Shown piece by piece: positions 33,210 to 42,045 of a DNA stretch of 64,000 bases; positions within the stretch are counted from its first letter, which is position 1, and each line of letters opens with the position of its first letter. A program made the translations under genes and the position numbers. The DNA is from Chloroflexota bacterium (GTDB lineage Bacteria > Chloroflexota > Dehalococcoidia > DSGV01): the NCBI GenBank assembly GCA_021787985.1, contig JAJYLG010000003.1, positions 38,568 to 102,567 on the forward strand, written 5' to 3'. The notes beneath the pieces are model-generated. The model was not told where the DNA came from, searched no databases, and saw nothing but the letters and a program-made list of their open reading frames with translations.

Positions 33210-33983
33210 GTGCTCGACGTGTCGCCGCTGTGGGTGGAAACCTTCCTGCTGGTGCTGGCGCGCGTCGGCGCCGTGGTGATGCTGACGCCCGGCCTGGGGG
33301 GGCGCGGCGTGCCCACACAGGTCAAGGCCGGCCTGGCGATCGTGCTGAGCCTGCTGTTCGTGAGTCTACAGGCGCCGCGCCTCTCGGCTGGCGGCCTCGG
33401 CGACGGCCTGGGTCCGCTCGTCATCGGTGTGGCGCGCGAGCTGCTGGTCGGGCTGCTCATCGGGTTCGCCGTCTCGCTCGTGTTTGCGATGGCGCAGGTG
33501 GCCGCTGCCGTGGTCGGCGTCCAGCTCGGGTTCGGCATCGGCGCGGTGATTGACCCGATCTCGGGCGCGCAGGGCCCGGTCCTCGAGCAGTTCTACGTGC
33601 TGCTGGCGACGCTCGTCTTCTTTTCCATGAACGGCCACCATCAGGTCGTGCTGGCGCTGCAGCATACGTTCCAGGCCGTCCCGCTGGACTCGTTCGACAT
33701 CACCAAGGTCGGCGGCGGGACGCTGGTGGCGCTCGTGCAGTCCGCGTTCGACGCGGGGCTACGCATCGCGCTGCCGGTGGTCGCCGCGCTGCTGCTGACG
33801 GACGTGGGGATGGGGATCGTGGCGCGCGCCGCGCCGCAGGTGAACATCCTGGTCGTTGGCTTCCCGGTCAAGCTGATCGTGGGTCTGCTGCTGCTGGCCG
33901 TGAGTCTGCCCGCGACCGTCGCCCTGCTGCACGGCCTGCTGGCGGGGCTGGGCGGCGACATGCTGCGCGCGCTCAGGACGTAG
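33210..33983 (+). CDS. fliR: Flagellar export gate protein FliR
   Basis: A 257-residue membrane protein of the export gate with about six helices. It contains the FliR segments L-G-F-G-I-G-A-V-I-D-P and N-I-L-V-V-G-F-P-V-K-L-I-V-G. One copy completes the P5Q4R1 gate. It starts with GTG. Three bases separate it from flhB. Confidence 0.94.
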   Translation: MLDVSPLWVETFLLVLARVGAVVMLTPGLGGRGVPTQVKAGLAIVLSLLFVSLQAPRLSAGGLGDGLGPLVIGVARELLVGLLIGFAVSLVFAMAQVAAAVVGVQLGFGIGAVIDPISGAQGPVLEQFYVLLATLVFFSMNGHHQVVLALQHTFQAVPLDSFDITKVGGGTLVALVQSAFDAGLRIALPVVAALLLTDVGMGIVARAAPQVNILVVGFPVKLIVGLLLLAVSLPATVALLHGLLAGLGGDMLRALRT

Positions 33984-33986
33984 GCG

Positions 33987-35045
33987 ATGGCCGCGGAGCG
34001 CACGGAGGCCCCCACTCCCAAGCGGCGTGGCGACGTCCGCAAGGAGGGCCGCGTCGGCCGCAGTCGCGAGCTGAGCACGGCGACCGTCCTGCTGGCGTCG
34101 GTCGTCGCCCTGCGGCTGGTCGCGGGTCCGTTGGCGCGCGGGCTGGCCACCATCATGATCAGCGGTCTCGCTCACGCGGCCGACCGCCGGGTCACGGCGA
34201 CGGGTGTGCTGGGCGGCGCCAATGTGCTGACCGCCGCGCTTTCGCTGCTGCTGCCGCTGTTCGCGGTGGTCGTGCTGGCCGCGCTGGCGGTGAACGCCGC
34301 GCAGGGAGGGCTCGTATTCAGCCTGCACCCGCTGCAGCCGAAGCTCGAGCGCGTCAACCCGGTGAACGGCGCGAAGCGCCTGCTCTCCGCCGACGGGGCG
34401 GTGCGGCTCTTGCGCTCTTCGCTGAACATCTCCGTGGTCGGGCTCGTGGTATGGCTGACCATCCAGCAGCGGCGCGACCAGCTCGCGCTGCTGGGCGGGC
34501 TGCCGCTGAGGGACGGCGCCAGTCAGATGGTGGGACTGGCGCAGGACGTGGCGCTCAAGGCCGGGCTGGCGTTTCTGGTCATCGGGCTGGCCGACTACGC
34601 CTGGACACGCCGCCGCTTCCTGCAGTCCATCCGCATGACGAAGGCGGAGGTGAAGCAGGAGCTGCGGCAGACCGAGGGCGACCCGCTGGTGAAGCAGCGC
34701 ATTCGCCGCCAACGCTATGCACTCCTGCAACGGATGATGCAGGCGGTTCCGAAGGCCGACGTCGTCGTGACGAATCCGACGCACGTGGCCGTGGCGCTGA
34801 AGTACGACCCGCTCTCCATGCGCGCGCCGCGGGTGGTGGCCAAGGGTGAAGGCTACATCGCCCAGCGCATCCGCGAGGTCGCGGAGGCCCACCGCGTGCC
34901 GGTCGTGCAGAACGTTGGCCTGGCGCGCGCGCTGCACAAGGCGGTGAAGGTCGGCGGCGAAGTACCCCCCGAGCTGTACGTAGCGGCGGCGGAGGTCCTC
35001 GCCTGGGTCTACCGCCTGCGGGGGCGCGTGCCGACGGTCGCCTGA
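33987..35045 (+). CDS. flhB: Flagellar export switch protein FlhB
   Basis: A 352-residue protein: four membrane helices and a cytoplasmic domain with the autocleavage motif N-P-T-H at 263-266 (V-T-N-P-T-H-V-A-V-A-L). Cleavage between Asn and Pro lets the export machine switch from rod/hook to filament substrates together with FliK. The N-terminal E-R-T-E-A-P-T-P-K-R segment is typical. It follows fliR directly and precedes flhA by about 100 bases. Confidence 0.96.
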   Translation: MAAERTEAPTPKRRGDVRKEGRVGRSRELSTATVLLASVVALRLVAGPLARGLATIMISGLAHAADRRVTATGVLGGANVLTAALSLLLPLFAVVVLAALAVNAAQGGLVFSLHPLQPKLERVNPVNGAKRLLSADGAVRLLRSSLNISVVGLVVWLTIQQRRDQLALLGGLPLRDGASQMVGLAQDVALKAGLAFLVIGLADYAWTRRRFLQSIRMTKAEVKQELRQTEGDPLVKQRIRRQRYALLQRMMQAVPKADVVVTNPTHVAVALKYDPLSMRAPRVVAKGEGYIAQRIREVAEAHRVPVVQNVGLARALHKAVKVGGEVPPELYVAAAEVLAWVYRLRGRVPTVA

Positions 35046-35148
35046 AGCTCGGTGGGGCAGGGCGTTCCTATCCGGGATCGTCCGTATGCGGTTCTTGCCC
35101 CCGGTTTCGATAGCGTGAACTCGAACGGGCAGACGCCCGGGAGGCCCG

Positions 35149-37248
35149 ATGACCGCCCACACCGCACCGGCAGGCGCCCCCACCGGGCTCGCGCGGCTGC
35201 TCCGCCAGAGCGACGCGGCGCTCGCGCTGGTCGTCATGCTCGTCGTGGTGATGATGGTCGTGCCGCTGCCGCCGCAACTGCTCGACGTCCTCATCACGCT
35301 CAACATCGCCACCGCGACGACCGTCCTGCTGGTCTCGCTCTACGCGCACGACCCGCTGGACTTCTCCGTCTTCCCGAGCCTGCTACTCGTGCTGACGCTG
35401 TTCCGACTGGCGCTCAACGTCTCGACCACGCGGCTGATCCTGCTGCACGCGCACGCCGGCAACGTGATCCAGGCGTTCGGACACTTCGTCATCGGCGGCA
35501 GCTTGGTGGTCGGCCTGGTGGTGTTCACGATCCTGATGATCATTCAGTTCGTGGTGATCACCAATGGCGCCGGCCGTGTGGCCGAGGTGGCCGCCCGCTT
35601 CACGTTGGACGCGATGCCCGGCAAGCAGATGTCCATCGACGCCGACCTGAACGCCGGGCTGATCAAGGAGCCGGAGGCGCGGCACCGGCGGCAGCTCATC
35701 GAGCTCGAGGCGGACTTCTACGGCGCGATGGATGGCGCCTCGAAGTTCGTGAAGGGTGACGCGATCGCCGCCCTGATCATCGTCGCGGTCAACATCTTCG
35801 GCGGCATCGCCATCGGCGTCATGCAGAAGGGGCTCTCCATCCAGGATGCGCTCGGCACCTACTCCTTGCTCACGGTGGGCGAGGGCCTCGTGTCGCAGAT
35901 TCCGGCGCTGCTCATCTCGACCGCGACCGGCATCATCGTTACCCGCTCGGCGACCCAGGGCGACCTGGGCACCGACGTCACGCGCCAGCTCTTCGGCAAC
36001 CCGCGGGCGCTGACGATCGTCGCCGCGCTGCTGGTGGGCATGGCAGCCGTGCCGGGATTGCCCAAGCTGCCGTTCCTGGCGATCGCGGCGGTGGTCGGCG
36101 TGACAGCGTACTTCGTGCGCCAGCACCACGCGCAACAGCTTGCACTGACCGCGGCGAGCGCGATCGAGCCCGCCCCGCCACCGACGGCCGTGGAGAGTGT
36201 GGTCAACCTGCTTCAACTTGACCCGCTCGAGCTGGAGATCGGCGCCGGGCTGGTGCCCCTGGTGGACGAGTCCGCCGGTGGCACGCTGCTCCAGCGCGTC
36301 TCGATGATCCGCCGCCAGATCGCGCTCGAGCTGGGTGTGGTCGTTCCCACCGTACGCATCCGCGACAACCTGCAGCTCGGCCCGAATACCTATGTCGTGC
36401 GCCTGCGCGGCGTCGAGATCGGCCGGGGAGACCTGCTACTCCACCACTACCTGGCGATGAACGCCGGCGCCGCCGACGGCTCGCTCGACGGCCTGCCGAC
36501 AACCGAGCCCGCCTTCGGTCTGCCGGCCGTCTGGATCGCGGCGGATCAGCGGGACCGTGCCGAAATCCTCGGCTACACCGTCGTCGATCCGACGAGCGTG
36601 GTGGCGACGCACCTGACGGAGCTGGTCAGGCGCCATGCGCACGAGATCCTCTCGCGCCAGGACGTGCAGACGCTGCTCAACAACCTCAAGGCGGACTATC
36701 CCGCGGTGGTCGAGGAGCTGGTGCCCGGCCTGCTCACGCTGGGCGAGGTCCAGCACGTGTTGCAGAGCCTCCTGCAGGAGCGCGTGTCCGTGCGCGACCT
36801 GCTCACGATCTGCGAGACGCTCGCCAGTCACGCCCGCACGACGCGCGACCCGGACCTGCTGACGGAGTACGCCCGTCAGGCACTCAGTCGGTTGATCGTG
36901 CAGCCGTACGCCGGCGCCGATAAGGCGCTCACGGTGATGACACTCAGCCCGCGGGTCGAGCAGCGCATCGCGGAGCACCTCCAGGCGACCGACCAGGGCG
37001 TGGCGGTGGTCATGGATCCAGCCGAGGCGACCGCGGTCATGTCCGCCGTCGCCCGCCGCGCCGAGTCGATGGCCGGTCAGGGGTTGCAGCCCGTGCTGCT
37101 CTGCTCGTCGCGCGTGCGCCGGTCGTTCCGCCGGCTTTCCGAGCGGACGCTGCCGAACGTCGTGGTGCTGTCGTACAACGAGGTCCCACCGGAGGTTGAG
37201 GTGCGTTCGGTAGGGATGGTGGAGGTGATGCTCAGTGATGCGGCTTAA
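35149..37248 (+). CDS. flhA: Flagellar export protein FlhA
   Basis: A 699-residue protein, normal length for FlhA. The N-terminal half has eight membrane helices and the conserved cytoplasmic FHIPEP-type loop: G-R-V-A-E-V-A-A-R-F-T-L-D-A-M-P-G-K-Q-M with D-A-D-L-N-A-G. The C-terminal half is the cytoplasmic platform that receives chaperone-substrate complexes. Its last 14 bases overlap flhF. The 103-base gap before it may carry a promoter, but no clear box is seen. Confidence 0.97.
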   Translation: MTAHTAPAGAPTGLARLLRQSDAALALVVMLVVVMMVVPLPPQLLDVLITLNIATATTVLLVSLYAHDPLDFSVFPSLLLVLTLFRLALNVSTTRLILLHAHAGNVIQAFGHFVIGGSLVVGLVVFTILMIIQFVVITNGAGRVAEVAARFTLDAMPGKQMSIDADLNAGLIKEPEARHRRQLIELEADFYGAMDGASKFVKGDAIAALIIVAVNIFGGIAIGVMQKGLSIQDALGTYSLLTVGEGLVSQIPALLISTATGIIVTRSATQGDLGTDVTRQLFGNPRALTIVAALLVGMAAVPGLPKLPFLAIAAVVGVTAYFVRQHHAQQLALTAASAIEPAPPPTAVESVVNLLQLDPLELEIGAGLVPLVDESAGGTLLQRVSMIRRQIALELGVVVPTVRIRDNLQLGPNTYVVRLRGVEIGRGDLLLHHYLAMNAGAADGSLDGLPTTEPAFGLPAVWIAADQRDRAEILGYTVVDPTSVVATHLTELVRRHAHEILSRQDVQTLLNNLKADYPAVVEELVPGLLTLGEVQHVLQSLLQERVSVRDLLTICETLASHARTTRDPDLLTEYARQALSRLIVQPYAGADKALTVMTLSPRVEQRIAEHLQATDQGVAVVMDPAEATAVMSAVARRAESMAGQGLQPVLLCSSRVRRSFRRLSERTLPNVVVLSYNEVPPEVEVRSVGMVEVMLSDAA

Positions 37249-38260
37249 GCGCTACCGTGGCGCGACGGCGTCCGAAGCCCTGGCGATGGTGAACCGTGAG
37301 CTTGGCCCTGATGCGCTCATCCTGTCCACGCGCGAGCTCGGCCCAACGGACGCCGATGGCCTGGACGGCGGCGTCGAGGTCGTCGCCGGCGCCGATTCTG
37401 ACGCGCGCGTGCTGCAGGCGCTGACTGCGAGCGATGGGGAAGGGCTGCTCCTGGACGGCACGGGCCTGCCCGCGGTTCGCGCCGCGGGCTCGCCGATGGC
37501 CGATGAGGCGCCGGCGGCAGCGCAGCAGCTCTACGACTTGCTGGTGGAGCACGGCGTGGACGAGACCGTGGCCGAGCATCTGCTCGTCGCCGCGCTCGAG
37601 CGCATCGCGGTAGGGCGGCGGATCGACCGTCGCGCCGTGGAACGGGCGTTGGTGGAAGAGACGAGCGCGCGCGTGCCGGCGTGGCGGCTGCCGGCGGAGG
37701 GGCCGCTGGCCGTCATCGGACCACCTGGCGCCGGCAGCACGACGGTGGTCGCCCGTCTGCTTTCGCAGCGGCCCGGCGCGACGTACGTCTGCGCCGACAC
37801 CGAGCGCGCCGCGGCCACGCACGCCGCCCGCGCGTACGCAACCGCGCTCGGCGTGCCACTGGTGCTGGCGTACGGCGCGGACGAGGTGCGCCAAGCGGTC
37901 AGAGAGGACCGACGCGCCGTGGTCGAGCTGCCGTCGCTGCCCGGCGAGACGCTGGCCGCGGCTGTCGGGCAGGCGGCCGCACGGGCGGTGCTGGTGGCGC
38001 CGGCGTGCTGGTCGCCCAGCGCGTTCGGCGCCTGGGCGGAGCGCGCGCTGCGACACCTCGCCCCGGACGCCGTCGTGGTGACACAGGCGGACCTGGTGGG
38101 CGGGGCGGGGGTGCTCGGCGTGGCGCTGGGCGTGGGGCGCCCGGTGGCCGGGATCTCCACCTCGGCGAGCGCGCTCCAGCCGCTCGCGCCGTGGGACGCG
38201 GCGGCGCTGTTCGACGCCCTCAGCGGCGCCGGGCGGCCCTTCCGCGGAAGGGCCGCCTGA
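37235..38260 (+). CDS. flhF: FlhF-like SRP-type protein with degenerate GTPase motifs
   Basis: About 341 residues. The N-terminus (M-R-L-K-R-Y-R-G-A-T-A-S-E-A-L) and D-A-L-I-L-S-T-R match the FlhF B-domain, and position after flhA is classical. The G-domain is altered: the P-loop reads G-P-P-G-A-G-S-T-T (162-170), with Ser168 in place of the essential lysine; the D-T-A-G-R motif is not found; the T-K-x-D motif is T-Q-A-D. So GTP binding is probably lost or weak. FlhF normally fixes flagellar site and number with FlhG, which is absent nearby. The start is GTG 37235 or ATG 37238. Confidence 0.85.
   Translation: MMRLKRYRGATASEALAMVNRELGPDALILSTRELGPTDADGLDGGVEVVAGADSDARVLQALTASDGEGLLLDGTGLPAVRAAGSPMADEAPAAAQQLYDLLVEHGVDETVAEHLLVAALERIAVGRRIDRRAVERALVEETSARVPAWRLPAEGPLAVIGPPGAGSTTVVARLLSQRPGATYVCADTERAAATHAARAYATALGVPLVLAYGADEVRQAVREDRRAVVELPSLPGETLAAAVGQAAARAVLVAPACWSPSAFGAWAERALRHLAPDAVVVTQADLVGGAGVLGVALGVGRPVAGISTSASALQPLAPWDAAALFDALSGAGRPFRGRAA
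38232..38257 (+). terminator. Hairpin spanning the last codons of flhF
   Basis: GGCGGCCCTTCC (38232-38243) pairs with GGAAGGGCCGCC (38246-38257), a 12-bp perfect stem ending right before the flhF stop. It may close the first flagellar transcript from within the coding sequence. No U-tract follows. Confidence 0.5.
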
Positions 38261-38453
38261 CCGGAGGGTCGAAGTGGCGACGGTGCCGTTCTCGCGCACC
38301 CGGGACCGTCTGCGAGCGGGCGGCTCGGGCCTGCTGCAAGCCGGGCGCAGACGCGGAACACGGCCGCGAGGGCGATGAGTAGGCCCGGCCGAGGCGAATC
38401 AGGGTTTCACCGAATGTGATGGTCAGAGGCGCCCGGGGGAGCATGAAGTCACG

Positions 38454-38759
38454 ATGTCCCAGTTCGGGTCCTTTTTCGTTGTCGGTCTGCTCGGTGGGCT
38501 CGCGCTATTCGTGGCCACGATCGGGCTCGCCGCGCTCCGCCGCGGGCCGCTGGACCAGGCGGTGCTTCACGGATTGGTCGCGCTGATCGTGCTCGCGTCG
38601 CTCGGGTGGCTGGCCGAGCGCGTGGCGCTTGCCGGATTCCGCGCCCCAATGTCCGACCCCTTCGAAGAGCCGGACCCGCTGTCGCGTCTCGCGCACGACC
38701 GGCGGGGTGAGAGCCTCGCCGCCGGCGCCCCGCACGACACGCGAGGAGAGGGGCGCTAG
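38454..38759 (+). CDS. Small two-helix membrane protein upstream of fliA
   Basis: A 101-residue protein with two hydrophobic helices (about 5-28 and 37-60) and a hydrophilic, charged C-terminal tail. It occupies the place where flhG (ylxH) sits in many flagellar loci, but shows no ATPase motif. It is separated from flhF by about 190 bases and from fliA by three, so it belongs to the second transcript. I recognise no family. Confidence 0.7.
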   Translation: MSQFGSFFVVGLLGGLALFVATIGLAALRRGPLDQAVLHGLVALIVLASLGWLAERVALAGFRAPMSDPFEEPDPLSRLAHDRRGESLAAGAPHDTRGEGR

Positions 38760-38762
38760 CCG

Positions 38763-39542
38763 ATGGAGCCCGCCGTGCAAGAGGCCTGGGACCGCTGGTT
38801 GCGTGGCCGTGACCCGGCCGCCCGCGAGACGCTGGTGCTCCAGTACGCGCCACTGGTCAAGTACGTGATCGGGCGCCTGGCGATCTCGCTCCCCGCGGTC
38901 ATGGACCACGAGGACGTGCTCTCCTTCGGCACCCTCGGCCTGCTACAGGCGCTCGACCGCTACCAGGCGGACCGCGGCGTCAAGTTCGAGAACTTCGCCA
39001 TATTGCGCGTCCGCGGCGCCATCCTCGACGCGTTGCGCTCGACGGACCGGCTGCCGCGTTCTGTGCGGCAGAAGGCGCGCCTGCTGCAAGACGCTGCCGT
39101 ACGACTCCACGACCGGCTCGGTCACCATCCCACCGACGCGGAGCTGGCGGCGGAGCTGGGTATCACCGAGCAGCAGGTGGTGCTGCTGATGCAGGAAGCC
39201 TCCTGGGTGACGGTCTCGCTCGACTCGCTCGTCGACCGCCCCGGCCCGGAAGGGGACGGCGCCTACGGTCTCAGCATCGCGGGGAACGAGGACGTGTTGG
39301 CGCAGGTGGAGCGCAAGGAGCTGCTCGCGCGCCTCTCCAACGCGGTGAGCGAGCTGCCCGACCGCGAACAACTGATCGTGGCGCTCTACTACCAGGAGGA
39401 GCTGACCATGCGCGAGATCGGTGAGGTGCTGGGCGTGAGCGAGGTGCGTGTCTGCCAGCTCCATGCTCGCGCGCTGCACCGGCTGCGCGTGTCGCTGGCG
39501 TTGGAGAGCCGCCACGCGCTGGGAGCACGGAGGGTGGCGTGA
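38763..39542 (+). CDS. fliA: Flagellar sigma factor FliA (sigma-28)
   Basis: A 259-residue sigma factor of the FliA/WhiG/SigD group. Region 2 has L-V-K-Y-V-I-G-R-L and D-H-E-D-V-L-S-F-G-T-L-G-L-L-Q-A; region 3 and region 4 (L-T-M-R-E-I-G-E-V-L-G-V-S-E-V-R-V-C-Q-L-H) are complete. It would direct RNA polymerase to late flagellar promoters such as the TTAA-N15-GTCGAT sites in this window. FlgM homologues (42.0 and 52.9 kb) are its expected antagonists. It overlaps the SwrB-like gene by four bases. Confidence 0.96.
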   Translation: MEPAVQEAWDRWLRGRDPAARETLVLQYAPLVKYVIGRLAISLPAVMDHEDVLSFGTLGLLQALDRYQADRGVKFENFAILRVRGAILDALRSTDRLPRSVRQKARLLQDAAVRLHDRLGHHPTDAELAAELGITEQQVVLLMQEASWVTVSLDSLVDRPGPEGDGAYGLSIAGNEDVLAQVERKELLARLSNAVSELPDREQLIVALYYQEELTMREIGEVLGVSEVRVCQLHARALHRLRVSLALESRHALGARRVA

Positions 39543-39904
39543 TGGTCATCGATCTGGTGCTGGTCCTGTCCTCGGTGGTCACGCTCGGCGGCGTCGGCTA
39601 CCTGTTCCTCTCCGAGCGGCGCCAGCGCATCCAAGCCGAGCACGCGATGGACGACGCGATTCGGTCGAGCGTCGAGGATCTGCTGGCCGAGCTGCGCGGA
39701 ACCGCGGACCGTGCCAGCCGCGAGCTGGCCCGCCAGCGGAGCGTGCTGCAGGCGATGCTGCCGGGCGGAACGCTCGCGGCGCCGCCATCCGTGCCCGCTG
39801 ACGGCGACGAGCGTGACGTGGCGCGACGCCTCGGGCTGAGCCTCGAGGAGGTGCGATTGCTGCGGATGCGCGGGCAGCGGGACCAGGACCTGCGGCATGC
39901 GTAG
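39539..39904 (+). CDS. SwrB-like membrane protein (TM, coiled coil, HTH-like end)
   Basis: A 121-residue protein: one membrane helix (about 5-24), a basic/acidic coiled coil (28-72), a Pro/Ala linker, and a C-terminal helix pair with V-A-R-R-L-G-L-S-L-E-E-V-R-L-L (94-108). This layout and its position, overlapping the end of the flagellar sigma gene, match Bacillus SwrB (YlxL, next to sigD), which promotes basal-body completion. Sequence identity is low, so the assignment is by architecture and synteny. It may start at GTG 39539 or ATG 39542. Confidence 0.6.
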   Translation: MMVIDLVLVLSSVVTLGGVGYLFLSERRQRIQAEHAMDDAIRSSVEDLLAELRGTADRASRELARQRSVLQAMLPGGTLAAPPSVPADGDERDVARRLGLSLEEVRLLRMRGQRDQDLRHA

Positions 39905-40523
39905 GCTCGCGGTCCTCCTGGCCGTCGCCGTCGTCGCGGCGCTCGTCCCCCTCGCCGGCGCGCGCGCGAACGGTGTGCCGCAGAAGGTGCAGCTTGCCTG
40001 GCTGCCGGGCTTGTCCAACTACGGCCCGCAGGACGCCGCCGGCGAGGCGGAGGTCTCGTACGCGGAGGCATCGGTGCGCGTACGCGCCCGGGGGCTGCCG
40101 CAGCTCCACGGCTCGCGCTACGAGCTGTGGCTGGTGCGCAGCAGCAAGAACGTCAGCCTCAGCGCCGGCAAGTTCAACGCCAACGCCGACGGCACGGTGG
40201 ACTACGCGGGCACGCTGCACGGGCTGGACAACCGCTACGACTGGGACCTGGTGATCCTCACGGTCGAGCCGAATCCCGACCCGGACCCGGCGCCGTCGGA
40301 TCGCCGGAGCATCGGGGGCTACTTCCAGCTCGTCCAGGCGCCGAGCCCCGCAACGGGAAGTCGCCCCGGCGACACGATGCCCGCCACACTGCCGCAAACG
40401 GGCGGCCCGGTCCCTGGTCGCGGCGACATCATCCGCCTCGCCGTGCTCTGGGGCACGGTGCTCGGCGGGATCGCGGTAGTGGTACTGGTCGGCCGCACGG
40501 GCCGGAAGGGAGCCAGGCGATGA
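39897..40523 (+). CDS. Secreted RskA-like protein with LPQTG sorting signal
   Basis: A 208-residue protein with a signal peptide (1-24), an extracellular domain (about 58-150), and a C-terminal sorting signal: L-P-Q-T-G at 165-169, a hydrophobic helix (about 180-199) and a basic tail (R-K-G-A-R-R). The domain pattern Y-E-L-W-L-V, L-S-A-G-K-F and L-T-V-E-P recalls the extracellular part of anti-sigma-K RskA, but no cytoplasmic anti-sigma domain is present. A sortase at 52.2 kb could anchor it to the cell wall. It overlaps its neighbours on both sides, so it is translated with fliA and the rod genes. Confidence 0.7.
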   Translation: MRRLAVLLAVAVVAALVPLAGARANGVPQKVQLAWLPGLSNYGPQDAAGEAEVSYAEASVRVRARGLPQLHGSRYELWLVRSSKNVSLSAGKFNANADGTVDYAGTLHGLDNRYDWDLVILTVEPNPDPDPAPSDRRSIGGYFQLVQAPSPATGSRPGDTMPATLPQTGGPVPGRGDIIRLAVLWGTVLGGIAVVVLVGRTGRKGARR

Positions 40524-41263
40524 TCAAGGGGGTGTACAGCGCGGCGTCGAGCCTCGAGGCGCTGCAGCAGGCACAGGATCTGCTGGCGGCCGACGTCGCG
40601 AATGTGGGGACCAACGGTTTCCGCGCCAGCCGGGCAGCCGAGGGCGAGTTCCTGCGGCAGCTCGTCTACCAGGTAGGCGGATTCGGCGGGCTCACGGCGA
40701 ACACCCCAACCGTCGGTACCGGCGCGGTGCAGGACGTGACCTCCATCGACCTCAGCCAGGGCCCGCTGCGGCAGACCGGCCGCTCGCTTGACCTCGCGCT
40801 GGACGGCGATGGCTTCTTCGCCCTGCAGGCCGCGGACGGCTCGGTGCGCTACACCCGTGACGGCCGCTTCTCGCTCGACGCGCTCGGACACCTGGTGGCG
40901 GGCGACGGCTCGCTCGCGCTGGGGACGAACGGCCCGCTGACCGTGCAGGGCGGTGAGATCGGCGTGGCGGCCGACGGCACGGTCACCGACGCGGCCGGCA
41001 AGACCATGGACCGGCTGCGTATCGAGGCGCTTCCCGCGGGGAGCCTGCAACGCGTGGGCAGCTCCGAGTTTCGCGCTGGGGAGCCCGGCGCGCCGGCGAC
41101 GGCGAAGGTCGTGCAGGGCGCGCTGGAGGGCTCGAACGTGAACCTCGTGCGCACCATGACCGCCATGATGGAGGTCCTGCGCGCCTACGAGGCCAGCCAG
41201 CGTCTCCTCCAGATGCAGGACCAGACGCTGAGCACGGCGGCCACGCAGGTCGGCGCGGTGTGA
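40520..41263 (+). CDS. flgF: Flagellar basal-body rod protein, FlgF/FlgG family (first copy)
   Basis: A 247-residue rod protein. The N-terminal helix has the rod signature in altered form (L-A-A-D-V-A-N-V-G-T-N-G-F), the centre has the G-D-G-F-F-A-L motif and R-Y-T-R-D-G-R-F, and the end E-G-S-N-V-N-L-V-R-T-M-T-A-M-M matches the family. Of the two copies here, this one has the less conserved N-terminal motif and is taken as FlgF (proximal rod); the assignment is tentative. It is coupled to the LPQTG gene by ATGA. Confidence 0.85.
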   Translation: MIKGVYSAASSLEALQQAQDLLAADVANVGTNGFRASRAAEGEFLRQLVYQVGGFGGLTANTPTVGTGAVQDVTSIDLSQGPLRQTGRSLDLALDGDGFFALQAADGSVRYTRDGRFSLDALGHLVAGDGSLALGTNGPLTVQGGEIGVAADGTVTDAAGKTMDRLRIEALPAGSLQRVGSSEFRAGEPGAPATAKVVQGALEGSNVNLVRTMTAMMEVLRAYEASQRLLQMQDQTLSTAATQVGAV

Positions 41264-41274
41264 GGTAAGGCACG

Positions 41275-42033
41275 ATGGGCGTGAACGGGATGGATGCGGC
41301 GCGCAGCGGGATGCTGGCCTACTCGGCGTCGCTCGACATCGTGGCCAACAACATCGCCAACGTGAATACCGCCGGCTTCCACGTGCAGGAGCCGCACCTG
41401 GCAGACGTGGCGCCCGAGGGCGGGGTCGCGGCCGACAACAAGCCCACCGCGAGCGGTGTGACGCTGTTGGGCGTCGACCGGATCTTCACGCCCGGCCCTC
41501 CCGAGCAGACCGGTCAGCCGTTCGACCTCTACATCGACGGTGGCGGGTTCTTCGCCGTGAAAGGCCCGGATGGCGCGGTGCGGTACACGCGCGAGGGGCG
41601 GTTCCACATCGCCGCCAACGGTGCGTTGGTGGACGGGGACGGAATGCCGCTGGACCCGCCGGTAAAGGTGCCGTTGCCGCCCCCTGCCGAGCTGGCGGTC
41701 GATGCGAAGGGTCAAGTCGTCTATCAGGACGAGAACGGCGCCATCCAGGTCGCGGGCACGGTGAAGCTGTTCCGCTTTGCGAACCCCGGCGGCCTGCTCG
41801 CGACGGGCGACAACCGCTTGGTCCCCACTGCCGCCTCGGGCGACGCGCAGGAGGCGACGCTCGACGGCGGCCCGGGCGGACGCATTGTGAGCGGTGCGCT
41901 CGAGGGCTCGAACACGGACCTGGTGGAACAGATGACCGCGATGTTGCAGGCGCAGCGCGCGTATCAGCTCAACCTGGAGTCGTTCAGCACGGCCGACGAG
42001 ATGCTCAAGGCGCTGAACCAGTTCCAGGCGTGA
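41275..42033 (+). CDS. flgG: Flagellar basal-body rod protein FlgG
   Basis: A 252-residue rod protein with the standard motif A-N-N-I-A-N-V-N-T-A-G-F at 24-35, G-G-G-F-F-A-V, R-Y-T-R-E-G-R-F and the terminal E-G-S-N-T-D-L-V-E-Q-M helix. It forms the distal rod. It lies 11 bases after the first copy. No flgH or flgI (outer-membrane and P-ring proteins) follows, in contrast to diderm loci. Confidence 0.88.
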   Translation: MGVNGMDAARSGMLAYSASLDIVANNIANVNTAGFHVQEPHLADVAPEGGVAADNKPTASGVTLLGVDRIFTPGPPEQTGQPFDLYIDGGGFFAVKGPDGAVRYTREGRFHIAANGALVDGDGMPLDPPVKVPLPPPAELAVDAKGQVVYQDENGAIQVAGTVKLFRFANPGGLLATGDNRLVPTAASGDAQEATLDGGPGGRIVSGALEGSNTDLVEQMTAMLQAQRAYQLNLESFSTADEMLKALNQFQA

Positions 42034-42045
42034 GGAGGCTGACGG

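Noticed and set aside
37243..37269. TTAA at 37243 as a further FliA promoter
   Set aside because: The sequence 15 bases downstream (GACGGCGT) does not match GTCGAT, and the site is inside flhF.
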